Origin: Haematobacter genomosp. 1
Lineage (GTDB): Bacteria; Pseudomonadota; Alphaproteobacteria; Rhodobacterales; Rhodobacteraceae
NCBI RefSeq assembly: GCF_002196855.1
Contig: NZ_NIPW01000015.1
Coordinates: forward strand, 62,001 to 126,000
Reading direction: 5' to 3'
Length of the DNA: 64,000 bases
Positions within the stretch are counted from its first letter, which is position 1. Each line of letters begins with the position of its first letter. This document shows positions 16,910 through 25,594 of this stretch, piece after piece. The notes beneath the pieces were generated by a model. That model was given only the letters and a program-made list of their open reading frames with translations, did no database searches and was not told the DNA's origin. The position numbers and the translations under genes are program-made.

Positions 16910-17824
16910 TTGGACATGCGTCAGCTGCGCAGCTTTGTGCAGATCGTCGAGCTTGGCAGCATCACCGCCGCGGCAGAGCGGTTGCAGATTGCCCAACCCG
17001 CTCTCAGTCGGCAGGTTCAGGCGTTGGAGGAGGAGCTGGGCGTGCGCCTGCTCAGCCGGCACGGACGCGGGGTGATTGCGACGGAGGAAGGGCAGACGCT
17101 GGCAGATCGCGCGCGCAAGGTGCTCGATGACGTCGAGCTCATGGTGCAGGATATAACCGCGCGGGATCACCGGCTGCGGGGGACAATCACGCTGGGTCTG
17201 CCGCCCACCGTGGCAGAGGTTCTGGCCACCCCGCTGGTGGCTGAAACCCTGCGGCTCTACCCGGAGGTCAAGCTGCGTATCACCACCGGCTTTTCGGGGC
17301 ATGTTCAGGACTGGCTTCAACGCGGCACCATCGACATAGGCGTGACCTATCAGGGCGCGAAGGTTCCGCTGGTGAAGGTGCAGCCCCTGCTGGTGGAGCG
17401 GCTGTTCCTGATCCAGCCACCGGGAAGCCCGCAGGCGCCTGTTCCGCTGCGGGAAGCTCTCGCCTCGACAGCGATCCTGCCCAGCCCCGACCACGGGCTG
17501 CGCAAGCTGATCGATCAGGCCGCGCTGCAGAATGGCGTGCCGCTCAACATCGCGCTGGAGATCGATATCCTGCCCACCCTTCTCGCCTTTGTGGAGCGCG
17601 GGGCCGGCAGCACCATCCTGCCGCTAGTCAGCGTCTTCCCGCTTGTGCAGGCCGGTCGCCTCGTGGCCAGACCGATAGAGGCGCCGGCCCTCGGCCGCAT
17701 GCTGGTGATCTGGACATCGCTGAACCGGCAGCCCAGCCGCCTCATGGGGCCGTTCACCGAGATGCTGAACAACACCGTCCGCGACCTGGTCACCTCCGGC
17801 GAGTGGCCTGGCACGACCCTCTGA
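16910..17824 (+). CDS. LysR-family transcriptional regulator of the TRAP operon
   Basis: A 304-residue LysR protein: helix-turn-helix GSITAAAERLQIAQPALSRQVQALE (about residues 16-40), then an effector domain. Two starts are possible, TTG at 16910 and ATG at 16916 (MRQLRSF). An AAGGA site lies about 10 bases before the TTG, so the TTG is given here. It is divergent from the TAXI-TRAP/CoA-transferase operon, and a perfect LysR box lies just upstream. Confidence 0.92.
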   Translation: MDMRQLRSFVQIVELGSITAAAERLQIAQPALSRQVQALEEELGVRLLSRHGRGVIATEEGQTLADRARKVLDDVELMVQDITARDHRLRGTITLGLPPTVAEVLATPLVAETLRLYPEVKLRITTGFSGHVQDWLQRGTIDIGVTYQGAKVPLVKVQPLLVERLFLIQPPGSPQAPVPLREALASTAILPSPDHGLRKLIDQAALQNGVPLNIALEIDILPTLLAFVERGAGSTILPLVSVFPLVQAGRLVARPIEAPALGRMLVIWTSLNRQPSRLMGPFTEMLNNTVRDLVTSGEWPGTTL

Positions 17825-17884
17825 CGAGGGCCAGCGTGCATGGCCTCACCACCCCGCCTGAGGCGATCAGTCAGCCGCGCTTGG

Positions 17885-18808
17885 CTAGACGGGATCCCAG
17901 GAAAAGACCTCGGGGCTGCGTTCCGCGGCAACCAAACCGCCCCGCATCGCGGGCATGGCACGTTCGGCAATGGTTTCCGGCGTCCAGCCTTCAGCGGAAT
18001 GGACGCTCCGCACCGGCCGCATCGCGCTGAACAGGAAAAGCTCGTTCATCCGGCTGGCAAACACCTGTCCCGTGATCCCTTCCGCGGCTGCCGAGGCGAG
18101 AAAGACCACAAGCGGCGCATTCGTCTCCGGCGTCATCAGCTTCATGCGGTCAACCCTTACCTGCTGCTCGGGGCTGTCCACGCGGATGGAGGACGTCATC
18201 CGGCTCCAGGCGAAGGGGGCCACGCAGTTGGAGCGCACACCGAACCGCGCCATGTCCAGCGAGATGGACCGTGACAGGCCGACGATGCCCAGCTTGGCGG
18301 CGGAATAATTCGCCTGTCCGAAATTGCCGATCAGCCCCGACGTGCTGGTCATATGCACATAGGCGCCGCTTCCCTGCATCCGAAAGGGTTCGGCGGCGGC
18401 ACGGCTCATGTAGAAACTGCCGTTCAGATGGACGCTTATGACAGCCTCCCAATCGGCGGGCTCCATCTTGTAGAAGATGACGTCCCGCAGAATGCCCGCG
18501 TTGTTGACCACCACGTCAAGCTGTCCGAAATGATCCATGGCCATTTCAACCGTGCGCCGTGCCGCGCCCCATTCCGACACGCTCTCGGTGCTGATGATCG
18601 CCGCGCCACCCATGGCCTCGATCATCGCCTTGGTCTCCTCCGCCGGCGCAGAGGAGCGTTCGCCCGTCCCGCCCAGCGAGACGCCGATATCGTTGATGAC
18701 CACTTTCGCGCCCGCGCGAGCGAATTCGAGCGCGATGCCGCGCCCGATCCCCCCGCCTGCGCCCGTGACGATCGCAACCTTGTCGCGCAACCCCAGATCC
18801 ACCGTCAT
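17885..18808 (-). CDS. SDR-family NAD(P)-dependent 3-hydroxyacyl-CoA-type dehydrogenase
   Basis: A 307-residue short-chain dehydrogenase. It shows the TGAGGGIGRG cofactor motif (about residues 14-23), NNAG (about 100), the catalytic serine in TSTSGL, and YSAAK with the Tyr/Lys pair. The insertion after the cofactor site (VSLGGTGERSSAPAEET) is like that in HSD17B4-type 3-hydroxyacyl-CoA dehydrogenases. The C-terminus extends about 50 residues past the usual SDR core. Start MTVDLG follows GAGGAAAA. It should oxidise a hydroxyl on an acyl-CoA or steroid-like intermediate; the exact substrate is unknown. Confidence 0.88.
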   Translation of the reverse strand: MTVDLGLRDKVAIVTGAGGGIGRGIALEFARAGAKVVINDIGVSLGGTGERSSAPAEETKAMIEAMGGAAIISTESVSEWGAARRTVEMAMDHFGQLDVVVNNAGILRDVIFYKMEPADWEAVISVHLNGSFYMSRAAAEPFRMQGSGAYVHMTSTSGLIGNFGQANYSAAKLGIVGLSRSISLDMARFGVRSNCVAPFAWSRMTSSIRVDSPEQQVRVDRMKLMTPETNAPLVVFLASAAAEGITGQVFASRMNELFLFSAMRPVRSVHSAEGWTPETIAERAMPAMRGGLVAAERSPEVFSWDPV

Positions 18809-19426
18809 CGTCTTTTCCTCCCTCGTTCCAGCGGTCAATCTCAATGATCGGGCACCTGTCGGGCCACGATGTTCCTCTGTATCTCCGACGGTCTCCGTAG
18901 CTCGAACCGGGCCGGTAGGCGTGGCGGGGAAAACCGCTGCGGCTTCCGGCAACCGCCTCAGAAGATCGCCCCGGACGACTGCTCCATGATCCGGTCGCGG
19001 ACCGTCCAATAAAGGCGCGGCCATTTGACCTTCAGCATGGAGTAGCCCGGCCCCGGCCTCGCTCCGCTTCACGCGATCCGTGACTGGGGCAGAGATGGTC
19101 TCGTGATCCATGCGCCGTTCGTTCAGCACGGGCGTAAGTCCTGCCCGCCCTGATAATCGGCCAGCCGTCACGGTGACTGAGCGCGCCTTGGGCCTGCTGG
19201 CGGGCAGTGTCGCCAATCGCCGCTGCCGAGACGCTCCCAGCGCGCCGCGTGGCAAGGATCCCGGCCGCACGACCCAAGCGCGGTGCTGCCCTGAAAACCG
19301 CCCTCGGTTGGGTCGACTGATCCGCGATCCTGAGATCGTCGAGCCTCATCGCAAAACTGCGGAGAAGCCGGGCGGAAACGGCGCGCACCTCAAGACTGCC
19401 CCGGGCCATCAGCCGGTCGTCATCGG
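18809..19426. other. Non-coding or decayed stretch between acyl-CoA genes
   Basis: 618 bp in an otherwise tightly packed operon. No intact gene was recognised. It overlaps the candidate decayed reading frame described at 18958-19430. Confidence 0.55.
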
Positions 19427-19430
19427 TCAT
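18958..19430 (-). pseudogene. Possible decayed operon gene (weakly acyl-CoA dehydrogenase-like)
   Basis: An ATG at 19430 overlaps the acyl-CoA ligase stop by 4 bp (ATGA), as real genes in this operon do. The frame reads MTDDDRLMARGSLEVRAV and then becomes arginine-rich, ending at 19032. In a different frame the 3' part (codons ending at the TGA at 18958) reads GPGYSMLKVKWPRLYW, which is protein-like and loosely resembles a C-terminal acyl-CoA dehydrogenase segment. This would fit one or more frameshifts in a former gene. The family assignment is weak, and a chance open frame is the alternative. Confidence 0.28.
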
Positions 19431-21562
19431 TTCTCTCCGTCTTCCATACCGTCTTCCGCGACCTCCACCACGGCATCCAGCGCCCAGGCGCCATCGGGCC
19501 GGGCGAGCACGGGATTGAGATCGACGGAGAGAAGCCGAGGCCCCGCGGCCACGGCAAAGGCGGACAGACGCGACAGGATCGCCGCCAGCGCATCCAGATC
19601 CACCGGAGGCCGGTTGCGGGCGCCGGTCAACAATGGCGCGGAGCGGATCGACAGGATCATCTCCCGCGCCGCGGCCTCGTCGAAAGGACAGGGGCGCAGC
19701 ACGATATCCTTCAGAACCTCAACAAAGATACCGCCCAGCCCAAAGGCCGCCACGGGGCCGAAGGTGGGATCACGGCTGATGCCCATGAAGCACTCGACCC
19801 CGCCCGTGAGCTGCCGCGCGACCAGCATCCCCGCGATCCGCGCATCGGGCGCGGCGCGGCCGACATCGGAGAGAATGCCGCGATAGGCCGCTCGCACCGC
19901 CTCGCCGTCGGCGAGACCGAGCCGCACGCCGCCGATGTCGGATTTGTGCAGGATATCGGGCGAGACGATCTTCAGAACCACCGGAAAGCTCAGGTCATCC
20001 GCCGCCGCCACTGCCTCTTCGACGGAATTGACAATCCGTTCCGGCGCGGCGGGAATGCCGGCGGCGGTCAGGATACGCTTGGCCTCATGCTCGTCCGGCG
20101 TATGCTCGGGGAGCGTGACGTCCGGCAGCGCGGGCAGGGTTTGCGCTTGCGGCCGGCGCATCTCCCCGACCCGCCCCATGGCGGCGATGGCCTTGACCGC
20201 CCGTCCCGGATCGGCAAAGCAGAGATAGCCCGCGTCCTCATAGGCCCGGCGGACCTCCTCCGGTCCCAGTAGGCAGAGGGCGAGCAGCCGGTCCGGGAAG
20301 TCCGCGCGGATCCGGCGCAATGTTTCGAGCAGACGGGGCGCAAGCGATGCTCCGCCCGCGACATAGGTCAGAAAGCACAGCACCGAACGGTAGCCGCCGT
20401 CCTGCAAGGCCGAACGGGCGAAGGTCTCGAACAGCGACAGATCGTTCAGCGCCTGCGCGGTGCAGTCGAGCGGGTTGCCCGGCGCGCCATAGGGCAGCAC
20501 CTCCCGAAGGCGGTCCTGCGCGGCGCGCGGCATCGGAGGCATCGGCAGACCTGCCAGTTCAGCCTCGTCCGCGGCGACGATACCTGCCCCGCCGCTTATC
20601 GTGATGATCCCGAGCGTGTTCTCCCGCGGAAAGATACGCGCCCGCGCCGCATAGGCGAAATCCAGCATCTCGTCGGTATCGCGTACCCGGATCACACCAT
20701 GATCCGCCAGCACCGCATCGGCTACCGCGTCATCGCCCGCGAGGGAAGCGGTATGCGAGGCCGCAGCCGACGCTCCGAGCTGACTGCGCCCCGATTTCAG
20801 CATGAAGACCGGCTTGCCCGCTGCGCGCGCGGCATCGAGCGCGGCCAGCAGGCGGGCAGGATCGTTGAAGCCTTCCTGATAGGCGCAGATGACATCGACC
20901 GCATCGCTGCCCGCCATCCAGCCTATCGCGTCGGCCACCGTCACATCCGCTTCGTTGCCCGTGGTGACGAGCACCGAGGCCCCGATCCCGCGTTCCCGCG
21001 CGAGAACGGAGAGATGCGCCCCGAATGCCCCCGACTGACTGGCGATGCCGACCCGGCCCGGCAGCGGCAAGGCAAGCTCCAGCGAGGAGGAGAAGGTTCC
21101 GAAATATCCCGTCGCGAGGTTGTAAACGCCAAGCGTGTTCGGGCCGAGCACACGCATCCCATGACGGGCGGCGATGGCGAGCACCTCCTCCTGCGCGCGC
21201 CGCCCCGCCTCTCCGGTTTCGGCAAACCCTGCGGAGAACAGCGTGACGGCCCGGCAGCCGCGCCGTCCGAGCGCCTCGACCACGCCGGGCGCATGCTGGG
21301 CGGCGACCGCGACGATCCCGGCCTCCGGCGCCTCGGGGAGGGAGGCGACATCGGGGTGGCAGACCAGCCCCTGCACCATGCTCCGCCCGGAATTCACCGG
21401 AAGCAGCCGCCCCTGATACCCCGCCTGAAGCATCGCAGCTATCGGCCGCCCGCCGATCCGCGTCGGATCGTCCGAAGCCCCAATGATCGCGACGGAGCGG
21501 GGCGACAACAATGCATCGAGCGCGGCGAAATCGTAATTCATCGCAAGATCGCGCATGGTCAC
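19427..21562 (-). CDS. Acetate--CoA ligase family protein (ADP-forming acyl-CoA synthetase)
   Basis: A 711-residue NDP-forming acyl-CoA synthetase. Domain order: CoA-binding Rossmann domain (SPRSVAIIGASDDPTRIGG, about residues 20-40), two succinyl-CoA-ligase-like domains (ASQSGAFGAHL near 173-183), and a C-terminal ATP-grasp domain (VVLKIVSPDILHKSDIGGVRLGL near 525-547). It should activate an organic acid to its CoA thioester. The GTG at 21562 overlaps the thiolase stop by 4 bp; an ATG two codons later is equally possible. No strong ribosome site is seen, consistent with coupling. Confidence 0.9.
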   Translation of the reverse strand: MTMRDLAMNYDFAALDALLSPRSVAIIGASDDPTRIGGRPIAAMLQAGYQGRLLPVNSGRSMVQGLVCHPDVASLPEAPEAGIVAVAAQHAPGVVEALGRRGCRAVTLFSAGFAETGEAGRRAQEEVLAIAARHGMRVLGPNTLGVYNLATGYFGTFSSSLELALPLPGRVGIASQSGAFGAHLSVLARERGIGASVLVTTGNEADVTVADAIGWMAGSDAVDVICAYQEGFNDPARLLAALDAARAAGKPVFMLKSGRSQLGASAAASHTASLAGDDAVADAVLADHGVIRVRDTDEMLDFAYAARARIFPRENTLGIITISGGAGIVAADEAELAGLPMPPMPRAAQDRLREVLPYGAPGNPLDCTAQALNDLSLFETFARSALQDGGYRSVLCFLTYVAGGASLAPRLLETLRRIRADFPDRLLALCLLGPEEVRRAYEDAGYLCFADPGRAVKAIAAMGRVGEMRRPQAQTLPALPDVTLPEHTPDEHEAKRILTAAGIPAAPERIVNSVEEAVAAADDLSFPVVLKIVSPDILHKSDIGGVRLGLADGEAVRAAYRGILSDVGRAAPDARIAGMLVARQLTGGVECFMGISRDPTFGPVAAFGLGGIFVEVLKDIVLRPCPFDEAAAREMILSIRSAPLLTGARNRPPVDLDALAAILSRLSAFAVAAGPRLLSVDLNPVLARPDGAWALDAVVEVAEDGMEDGEK

Positions 21563-22710
21563 ACCACCGCTTCCGACCCAAGGAAGGCGGTCACCTGGCT
21601 GGAGAGCGTTCCGCCATTGCCGTGCAACAGGGCGATATCGGCGCGCTCTAGCTGCCGCTCGCCCGCCTCGCGCCGGATCTGCGCCACGCTCTCCGCGATC
21701 AGGAACATGCCGTACATGCCCGGATGCACGCAGGACAACCCGCCGCCATTGGTGTTCACCGCAAGCTCCCCGCCCGGGGCGATACGCCCGTCCTGCACGA
21801 AACGCCCGCCCTCCCCCTTGGGACAGAAGCCGAGGTCTTCCAGAAACAAGATCGTGTTGATGGTGAAGGCGTCATAGAGCATCAGCAGATCGACATCCGA
21901 CCGATCCACCCCCGCCATCTCGAACGCCCGCGGCCCGCTGTCGGAGGCTGCGGTCACCGTCAAATCCGGCATGGACTGGATCGAGCGGTGCCAGCTCGCC
22001 CCCGCCGCTCCAAGGAAATAGACTGGCGTTTTGGGAAAATCCTTTGCCCGCTCTGCCCGGACAAGGATGCAGGCCGCCGCCCCGTCCGTCACGAGACAGC
22101 AGTCCCCTGTGCTGAGCGGATCGCTGACCATGCGCTTGGCCAGCACATCCTCCCGGCTGAGCGGGCCCCGCGCGAAGGCGTCCGGGTTCATGTTGGCCCA
22201 GCCCCGCGCCGCCACGGCAACATCGGCCAGCATCTCCCGAGTCGTTCCGAACTGGTACATGTGCCGGCTCGTCGCGAGCGCATAGGCGGTGATCGGGTGG
22301 CGCGGGTGATACGGGACCTCGTGCCACTGGGGTTCTGACATCGACACCAGCCGCCCGCCCGCCGTGCGCTGATTGGAGCCGTAGCAGATCAGCGCCGCAT
22401 CGCAGAGCCCAGCCTCCAGAGCGAGGGAGGCTTGCAGCAGGTGCATCTCGAAACTCGAACCGCCGACGTTGGTGCCGTCGAAATACTTCGGTTTCAGCCC
22501 GAGATATTCCGACACGCTCAGGGTGGGAAAGGCGTGACTGCTCGTCGCGGCAAAGACCGCGTCGATATCGGAGAGGCGCATGCCCGCATCCGACAGAGCG
22601 GCGTGGACGGATTGGCCGAGCAGCTCCATCGCCGAATAGCCCGGCGCCTCGCCCAGCCCGGCGGTGCCCATGCCGACGATGGCGGTCTTGCCGCGAAGGG
22701 AATGTGCCAT
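21559..22710 (-). CDS. SCP-x-type thiolase-like protein (possible acyl-CoA aldolase)
   Basis: A 383-residue thiolase-superfamily protein of the lipid-transfer/SCP-x branch. The segment that normally carries the nucleophilic cysteine reads NVGGSSFEMH (about residues 81-90), with serines and no cysteine. The C-terminal blocks VNTNGGGLSCVHPG and LLHGNGG are retained. Members lacking the cysteine and paired with a DUF35 protein can be retro-aldolases (Ltp2 with ChsH2-DUF35 in steroid side-chain degradation). The DUF35 gene lies 3 bp upstream. Either a thiolase or an aldolase role is possible; aldolase is an inference. Confidence 0.85.
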   Translation of the reverse strand: MAHSLRGKTAIVGMGTAGLGEAPGYSAMELLGQSVHAALSDAGMRLSDIDAVFAATSSHAFPTLSVSEYLGLKPKYFDGTNVGGSSFEMHLLQASLALEAGLCDAALICYGSNQRTAGGRLVSMSEPQWHEVPYHPRHPITAYALATSRHMYQFGTTREMLADVAVAARGWANMNPDAFARGPLSREDVLAKRMVSDPLSTGDCCLVTDGAAACILVRAERAKDFPKTPVYFLGAAGASWHRSIQSMPDLTVTAASDSGPRAFEMAGVDRSDVDLLMLYDAFTINTILFLEDLGFCPKGEGGRFVQDGRIAPGGELAVNTNGGGLSCVHPGMYGMFLIAESVAQIRREAGERQLERADIALLHGNGGTLSSQVTAFLGSEAVV

Positions 22711-22713
22711 GCG

Positions 22714-23088
22714 TTATTCCTCCAGCTCGAAGACCACGCGCGGAGGCTCGCCCGTCTCGATACGCGCCTTGACGCGGGCGCCGATGGGGGCGGTCTCAAC
22801 CCCGGCGATGGTCGCCATCATCCGGGGGCCTTCCTCCAGATCGACGAGGGCGATGTTGGAGGCCCCCTCGCGGGTGCGGTTGACGGTGATGGCGTAGATG
22901 GTGCCCCGACCCGTGGCCTCCACCCATTCGAGATCATCCTCCCCGGCGGGGGAGAGTACCCGGGGGTAGAACACATGCTCCCCCGTTGCCCGTGCCCGCT
23001 GGATCATGAACTTTCCCCGAGCGAGAAAAGCCTCATAGATCGCCTGCGGGCCGTTGGCATCCACCCCCGGTCGCATAAGCTTGTTCAT
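22714..23088 (-). CDS. DUF35 OB-fold protein, zinc-ribbon cysteines lost
   Basis: A 124-residue Zn-ribbon/OB-fold (DUF35) protein, the customary partner of SCP-x thiolase-like enzymes. The layout of the ribbon is kept (MIQRARATGEHVFYPRVLSP), but the four usual cysteines are replaced, at about Ala32, Thr35, Ser46 and Gly49. The OB-fold half (GRGTIYAITVNRT, IALVDLEEGPRMMATIAG) is normal. It lies 3 bp before the thiolase gene on the minus strand. The loss suggests that the ribbon serves as a docking surface rather than a metal site. Confidence 0.88.
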   Translation of the reverse strand: MNKLMRPGVDANGPQAIYEAFLARGKFMIQRARATGEHVFYPRVLSPAGEDDLEWVEATGRGTIYAITVNRTREGASNIALVDLEEGPRMMATIAGVETAPIGARVKARIETGEPPRVVFELEE

Positions 23089-23350
23089 CGAAATCCCTCC
23101 ATCCCGCCACCATGCTCGCGCAAGTAGTGCTTCCCCAACAAATGCATGTTTTTGCTATCAGTGATGCCGGGGAAGCATTGCCACGCGCGCTCATGGCGTG
23201 CCGGGGGTGCCCGCCGATATGCCCGCACGCCATTCGGAAGGACGGGAGGTGTGCCAATCGGCGAACGCCCTCGTCACGCCTTTCGGCGCGAGCATCTCCA
23301 GCGGCTCTCCCGAAAGACGTGCCGTGCGAGGATGCCCGCTCGATGCGGGG

Positions 23351-24745
23351 TCAGACGCGGCCGGTGACCAGACCTGTCAGGTGCCCGCGCACGGAAACGG
23401 CGGTTTCCAAACCCCGCAGATGGGCAAGCCAGGTATCGCTGTCGGCATTGAGGACGGGCCTTGCCAGCGCGCGGAACTTCGCAGCCATCGCCGTGTCATC
23501 GGGGAAGGTCTCGGGCTCACCGGAGGGATCGGGCACGCGCAGCTCATGGTGCTCGCCCCGGGCCTCTACCCGCAGGGTCGCGCCGAACGGGTGGCGCAGG
23601 CCTTCAAGGCTGCTGTCCTGCCACACATCGACGCGGGCGGCGATTGCCTCGGCCTCCGGCGTTCCGAGCAGATCGTAGTCATCCCAGCCGAACCGCTGGC
23701 GGAGCAGGGCGACCGCCGCGGCGAAGGGCATGGAGAACTGACCCTCCACGATGCTCCGCGCCTGCCGCTTCGCCTCGATCGGCGCGCCCACGAGCGTGAT
23801 GCCGTTGCGGTGCAATCCGACGGAGATCGCACCGACCTCCTCCGCCTTCCAGCCGTGTTGTTTCTGAAGGGCGAGCAGCCCATCCACCGCGGCATGGGTA
23901 TAGCGGCAGGCGGGATAGGGCTTTACCCCGATGCGCAGCGTTTCCCAGATTTCGCCGAGTCCCGCAGTGGCATTTTCGGGATGCGGATCGTCCGTATAGC
24001 CGGCGAGCAGGCCCATGCGCCCCTCGATCGGTGCCCGCGAGCCGACGAAACCCTCCTGGGCCATGGTCGCCGCCATGAGCCCCTTCATCGCTGCCTCGCC
24101 CACCTGATACCGCTTGTTCCAGGCGCCGTTTTCAAGAAACTGCAATGAACCGGAAGCCTGGCTCGCCGCAATGCCGAAGGCGGCGGACATTCTTTCCGGG
24201 TCCAGACCGAAGATGTGACCCGCCGCCGCCGCCGCGCCGAAAACGCCAGCCGTCGCCGTAGGGTGAAAGCCGCGCGCATAATGCGCCGTTGGATCCAGCG
24301 CCATGCCCAGCCTGCAACACACCTCGAAACCGACAACAATCGCTTCCAGAAGCGCCTCGCCGGAAGCATCGGTGAGTTCCGCCGCCGCGAGGGCCGCCGG
24401 GACCACCGGCGCGCTCGGATGCAGCGAACTGTCTGAATGGGTGTCGTCGAAATCGAGGGAATGGCCAAACGTGCCGTTCAGCAACGCCGCTGCCGCCGCC
24501 CCGTAGCGACGGTTCAGGCCAAACACGGTGCAGGGCCCGCTTCCCGCCATGCCGAGCCGCTCGACCATGGCCAGAACGGCGGGACTGGACTCCGCCTCTC
24601 CCGCCGCGCGGAGGATCGAGCCGACAAGATCGGTGGTGAGCGCCAGCGCCCGCCGGGGAACCTCCGGCGGCATGTCCTTCCACGACGTCAGCGCGGCAAA
24701 GCGGGCCAGCGTCCCGGTGATGTCGCTCGCGGTTTCCCGTTCCAT
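23351..24745 (-). CDS. MmgE/PrpD family protein
   Basis: A 464-residue MmgE/PrpD-family protein, relatives of 2-methylcitrate dehydratase and aconitate decarboxylase. Family blocks include AALLNGTFGHSLDFDDTH (about residues 75-92) and CRYTHAAVDGLL. The second of two close ATGs is chosen because a GGGGGG run lies 7 bases upstream of it; the first ATG would have 1 base of spacing. It is separated by 262 bp from the DUF35 gene downstream. The chemistry is presumably a dehydration, decarboxylation or isomerisation of a polycarboxylate; the substrate is unknown. Confidence 0.9.
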   Translation of the reverse strand: MERETASDITGTLARFAALTSWKDMPPEVPRRALALTTDLVGSILRAAGEAESSPAVLAMVERLGMAGSGPCTVFGLNRRYGAAAAALLNGTFGHSLDFDDTHSDSSLHPSAPVVPAALAAAELTDASGEALLEAIVVGFEVCCRLGMALDPTAHYARGFHPTATAGVFGAAAAAGHIFGLDPERMSAAFGIAASQASGSLQFLENGAWNKRYQVGEAAMKGLMAATMAQEGFVGSRAPIEGRMGLLAGYTDDPHPENATAGLGEIWETLRIGVKPYPACRYTHAAVDGLLALQKQHGWKAEEVGAISVGLHRNGITLVGAPIEAKRQARSIVEGQFSMPFAAAVALLRQRFGWDDYDLLGTPEAEAIAARVDVWQDSSLEGLRHPFGATLRVEARGEHHELRVPDPSGEPETFPDDTAMAAKFRALARPVLNADSDTWLAHLRGLETAVSVRGHLTGLVTGRV

Positions 24746-25030
24746 CTTCATTCCCCCCACCCTCTCCCAAAGGCTCCGCAAGGTCGTCCACCAAACAGGT
24801 CTGTGGCGCGACGCCCCACTGAAGTGCCCCTTCGGCCCTGGCTTCCGCAGGAGCGCAGGTAGGGCGCCACACCACGTGTTTCAGCCAGTCCGACTTGGCA
24901 CCACCGGAAAATGAGCATTTTGACACACAATGGAAAATGCCGATTTGTTACTACAGGTATTGCAGGATCACATGACCCCGGCTTTGCCACCGCCCCCGGC
25001 GCCTGCCATGGCTTATCTACGCACCGCCCT
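24746..25030. other. Regulatory intergenic region upstream of the MmgE/PrpD gene
   Basis: About 285 bp without a recognised gene between the MmgE/PrpD start and the short element at 25035. It holds the AAAATG palindrome at 24908-24921 and a related half-site. Confidence 0.5.
24908..24921. promoter_or_regulatory. Operator-like palindrome AAAATG-AG-CATTTT
   Basis: A perfect 6+2+6 inverted repeat about 165 bp upstream of the MmgE/PrpD gene. A similar string (GGAAAATGCCGATTTG) starts 21 bp further on. It could be a regulator site for the minus-strand acyl-CoA operon; the cognate regulator is not evident. Confidence 0.4.
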
Positions 25031-25034
25031 CTAG

Positions 25035-25180
25035 CAGGCTGCTGAAAAAGGCTTTTTGGCCTGTGTTGGAACAGAAATCGTTCGCAATCTGGCGAAATCC
25101 ATATTCTGCCGGGCGTTTCCGGGCCGATTTTCCGATTTCTGGCGCATAAGCATGACATTTCAGGACTTTTCAGCAGCCTG
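25035..25180. mobile_element. Short MITE-like element, copy 1 (146 bp)
   Basis: Bounded by perfect terminal inverted repeats CAGGCTGCTGAAAA / TTTTCAGCAGCCTG and flanked by the direct repeat CTAG at 25031-25034 and 25181-25184. It carries no transposase. The interior is clearly the same sequence as the element at 59628-59787 apart from substitutions and one small indel. Four-base YTAR duplications are the pattern of the IS5 group, so it is probably a non-autonomous element moved by an IS5-type transposase. Confidence 0.85.
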
Positions 25181-25184
25181 CTAG

Positions 25185-25594
25185 TCGCCCCGGTGGATGG
25201 CCGGATACGCCGTTTTCGCCCAACGCGCGGATCATGGGGAGCCGCACACGACAGCCTTGGAAACAGGTTGCGGTTGTGGCGCGGGCGTCAGTAGCAGGAC
25301 AAAACCGGTTGTCCCGTGCCTTGGATCATACCCGATGTTTCCGATTCGGAAACTCGCCGTCGCGAGGAACTCGGAACCAAACGCAAGGGAAATGGCTGCT
25401 TGCTGCATTGAGCGGGGCGGAATAAGGTGCATTCATAACTGCCGTGCCCTCTATTTCGTGCAGGCGGATATGGCGCGATCCATTTTCCCGTTTCGCCATT
25501 CCAGTAATGCACGCTCGAATAAAGGTTGCACAAAGCCGACCGAATTCGCTCTCGCGCCTGATCCCGATTAAAGTCTCTATTGAGGTGCACTTTC
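25185..25594. other. Gene-free region upstream of SLC13 genes
   Basis: 410 bp between the short element and the first SLC13 gene. No protein family was recognised in any frame. It presumably contains the promoter for the plus-strand operon that follows. Confidence 0.5.

Noticed and set aside
17817-17830. CCCTC-TGAC-GAGGG as a terminator between LysR and SDR genes
   Set aside because: Only a 5-bp stem without a U-run, overlapping the LysR stop codon; too weak to call.
24748-25158. Open frame across the short element as a small protein gene
   Set aside because: The part in the element is repeated as MPEIGKSAPETPG-like text in copy 2, reflecting the DNA repeat rather than a conserved gene; no ribosome site.
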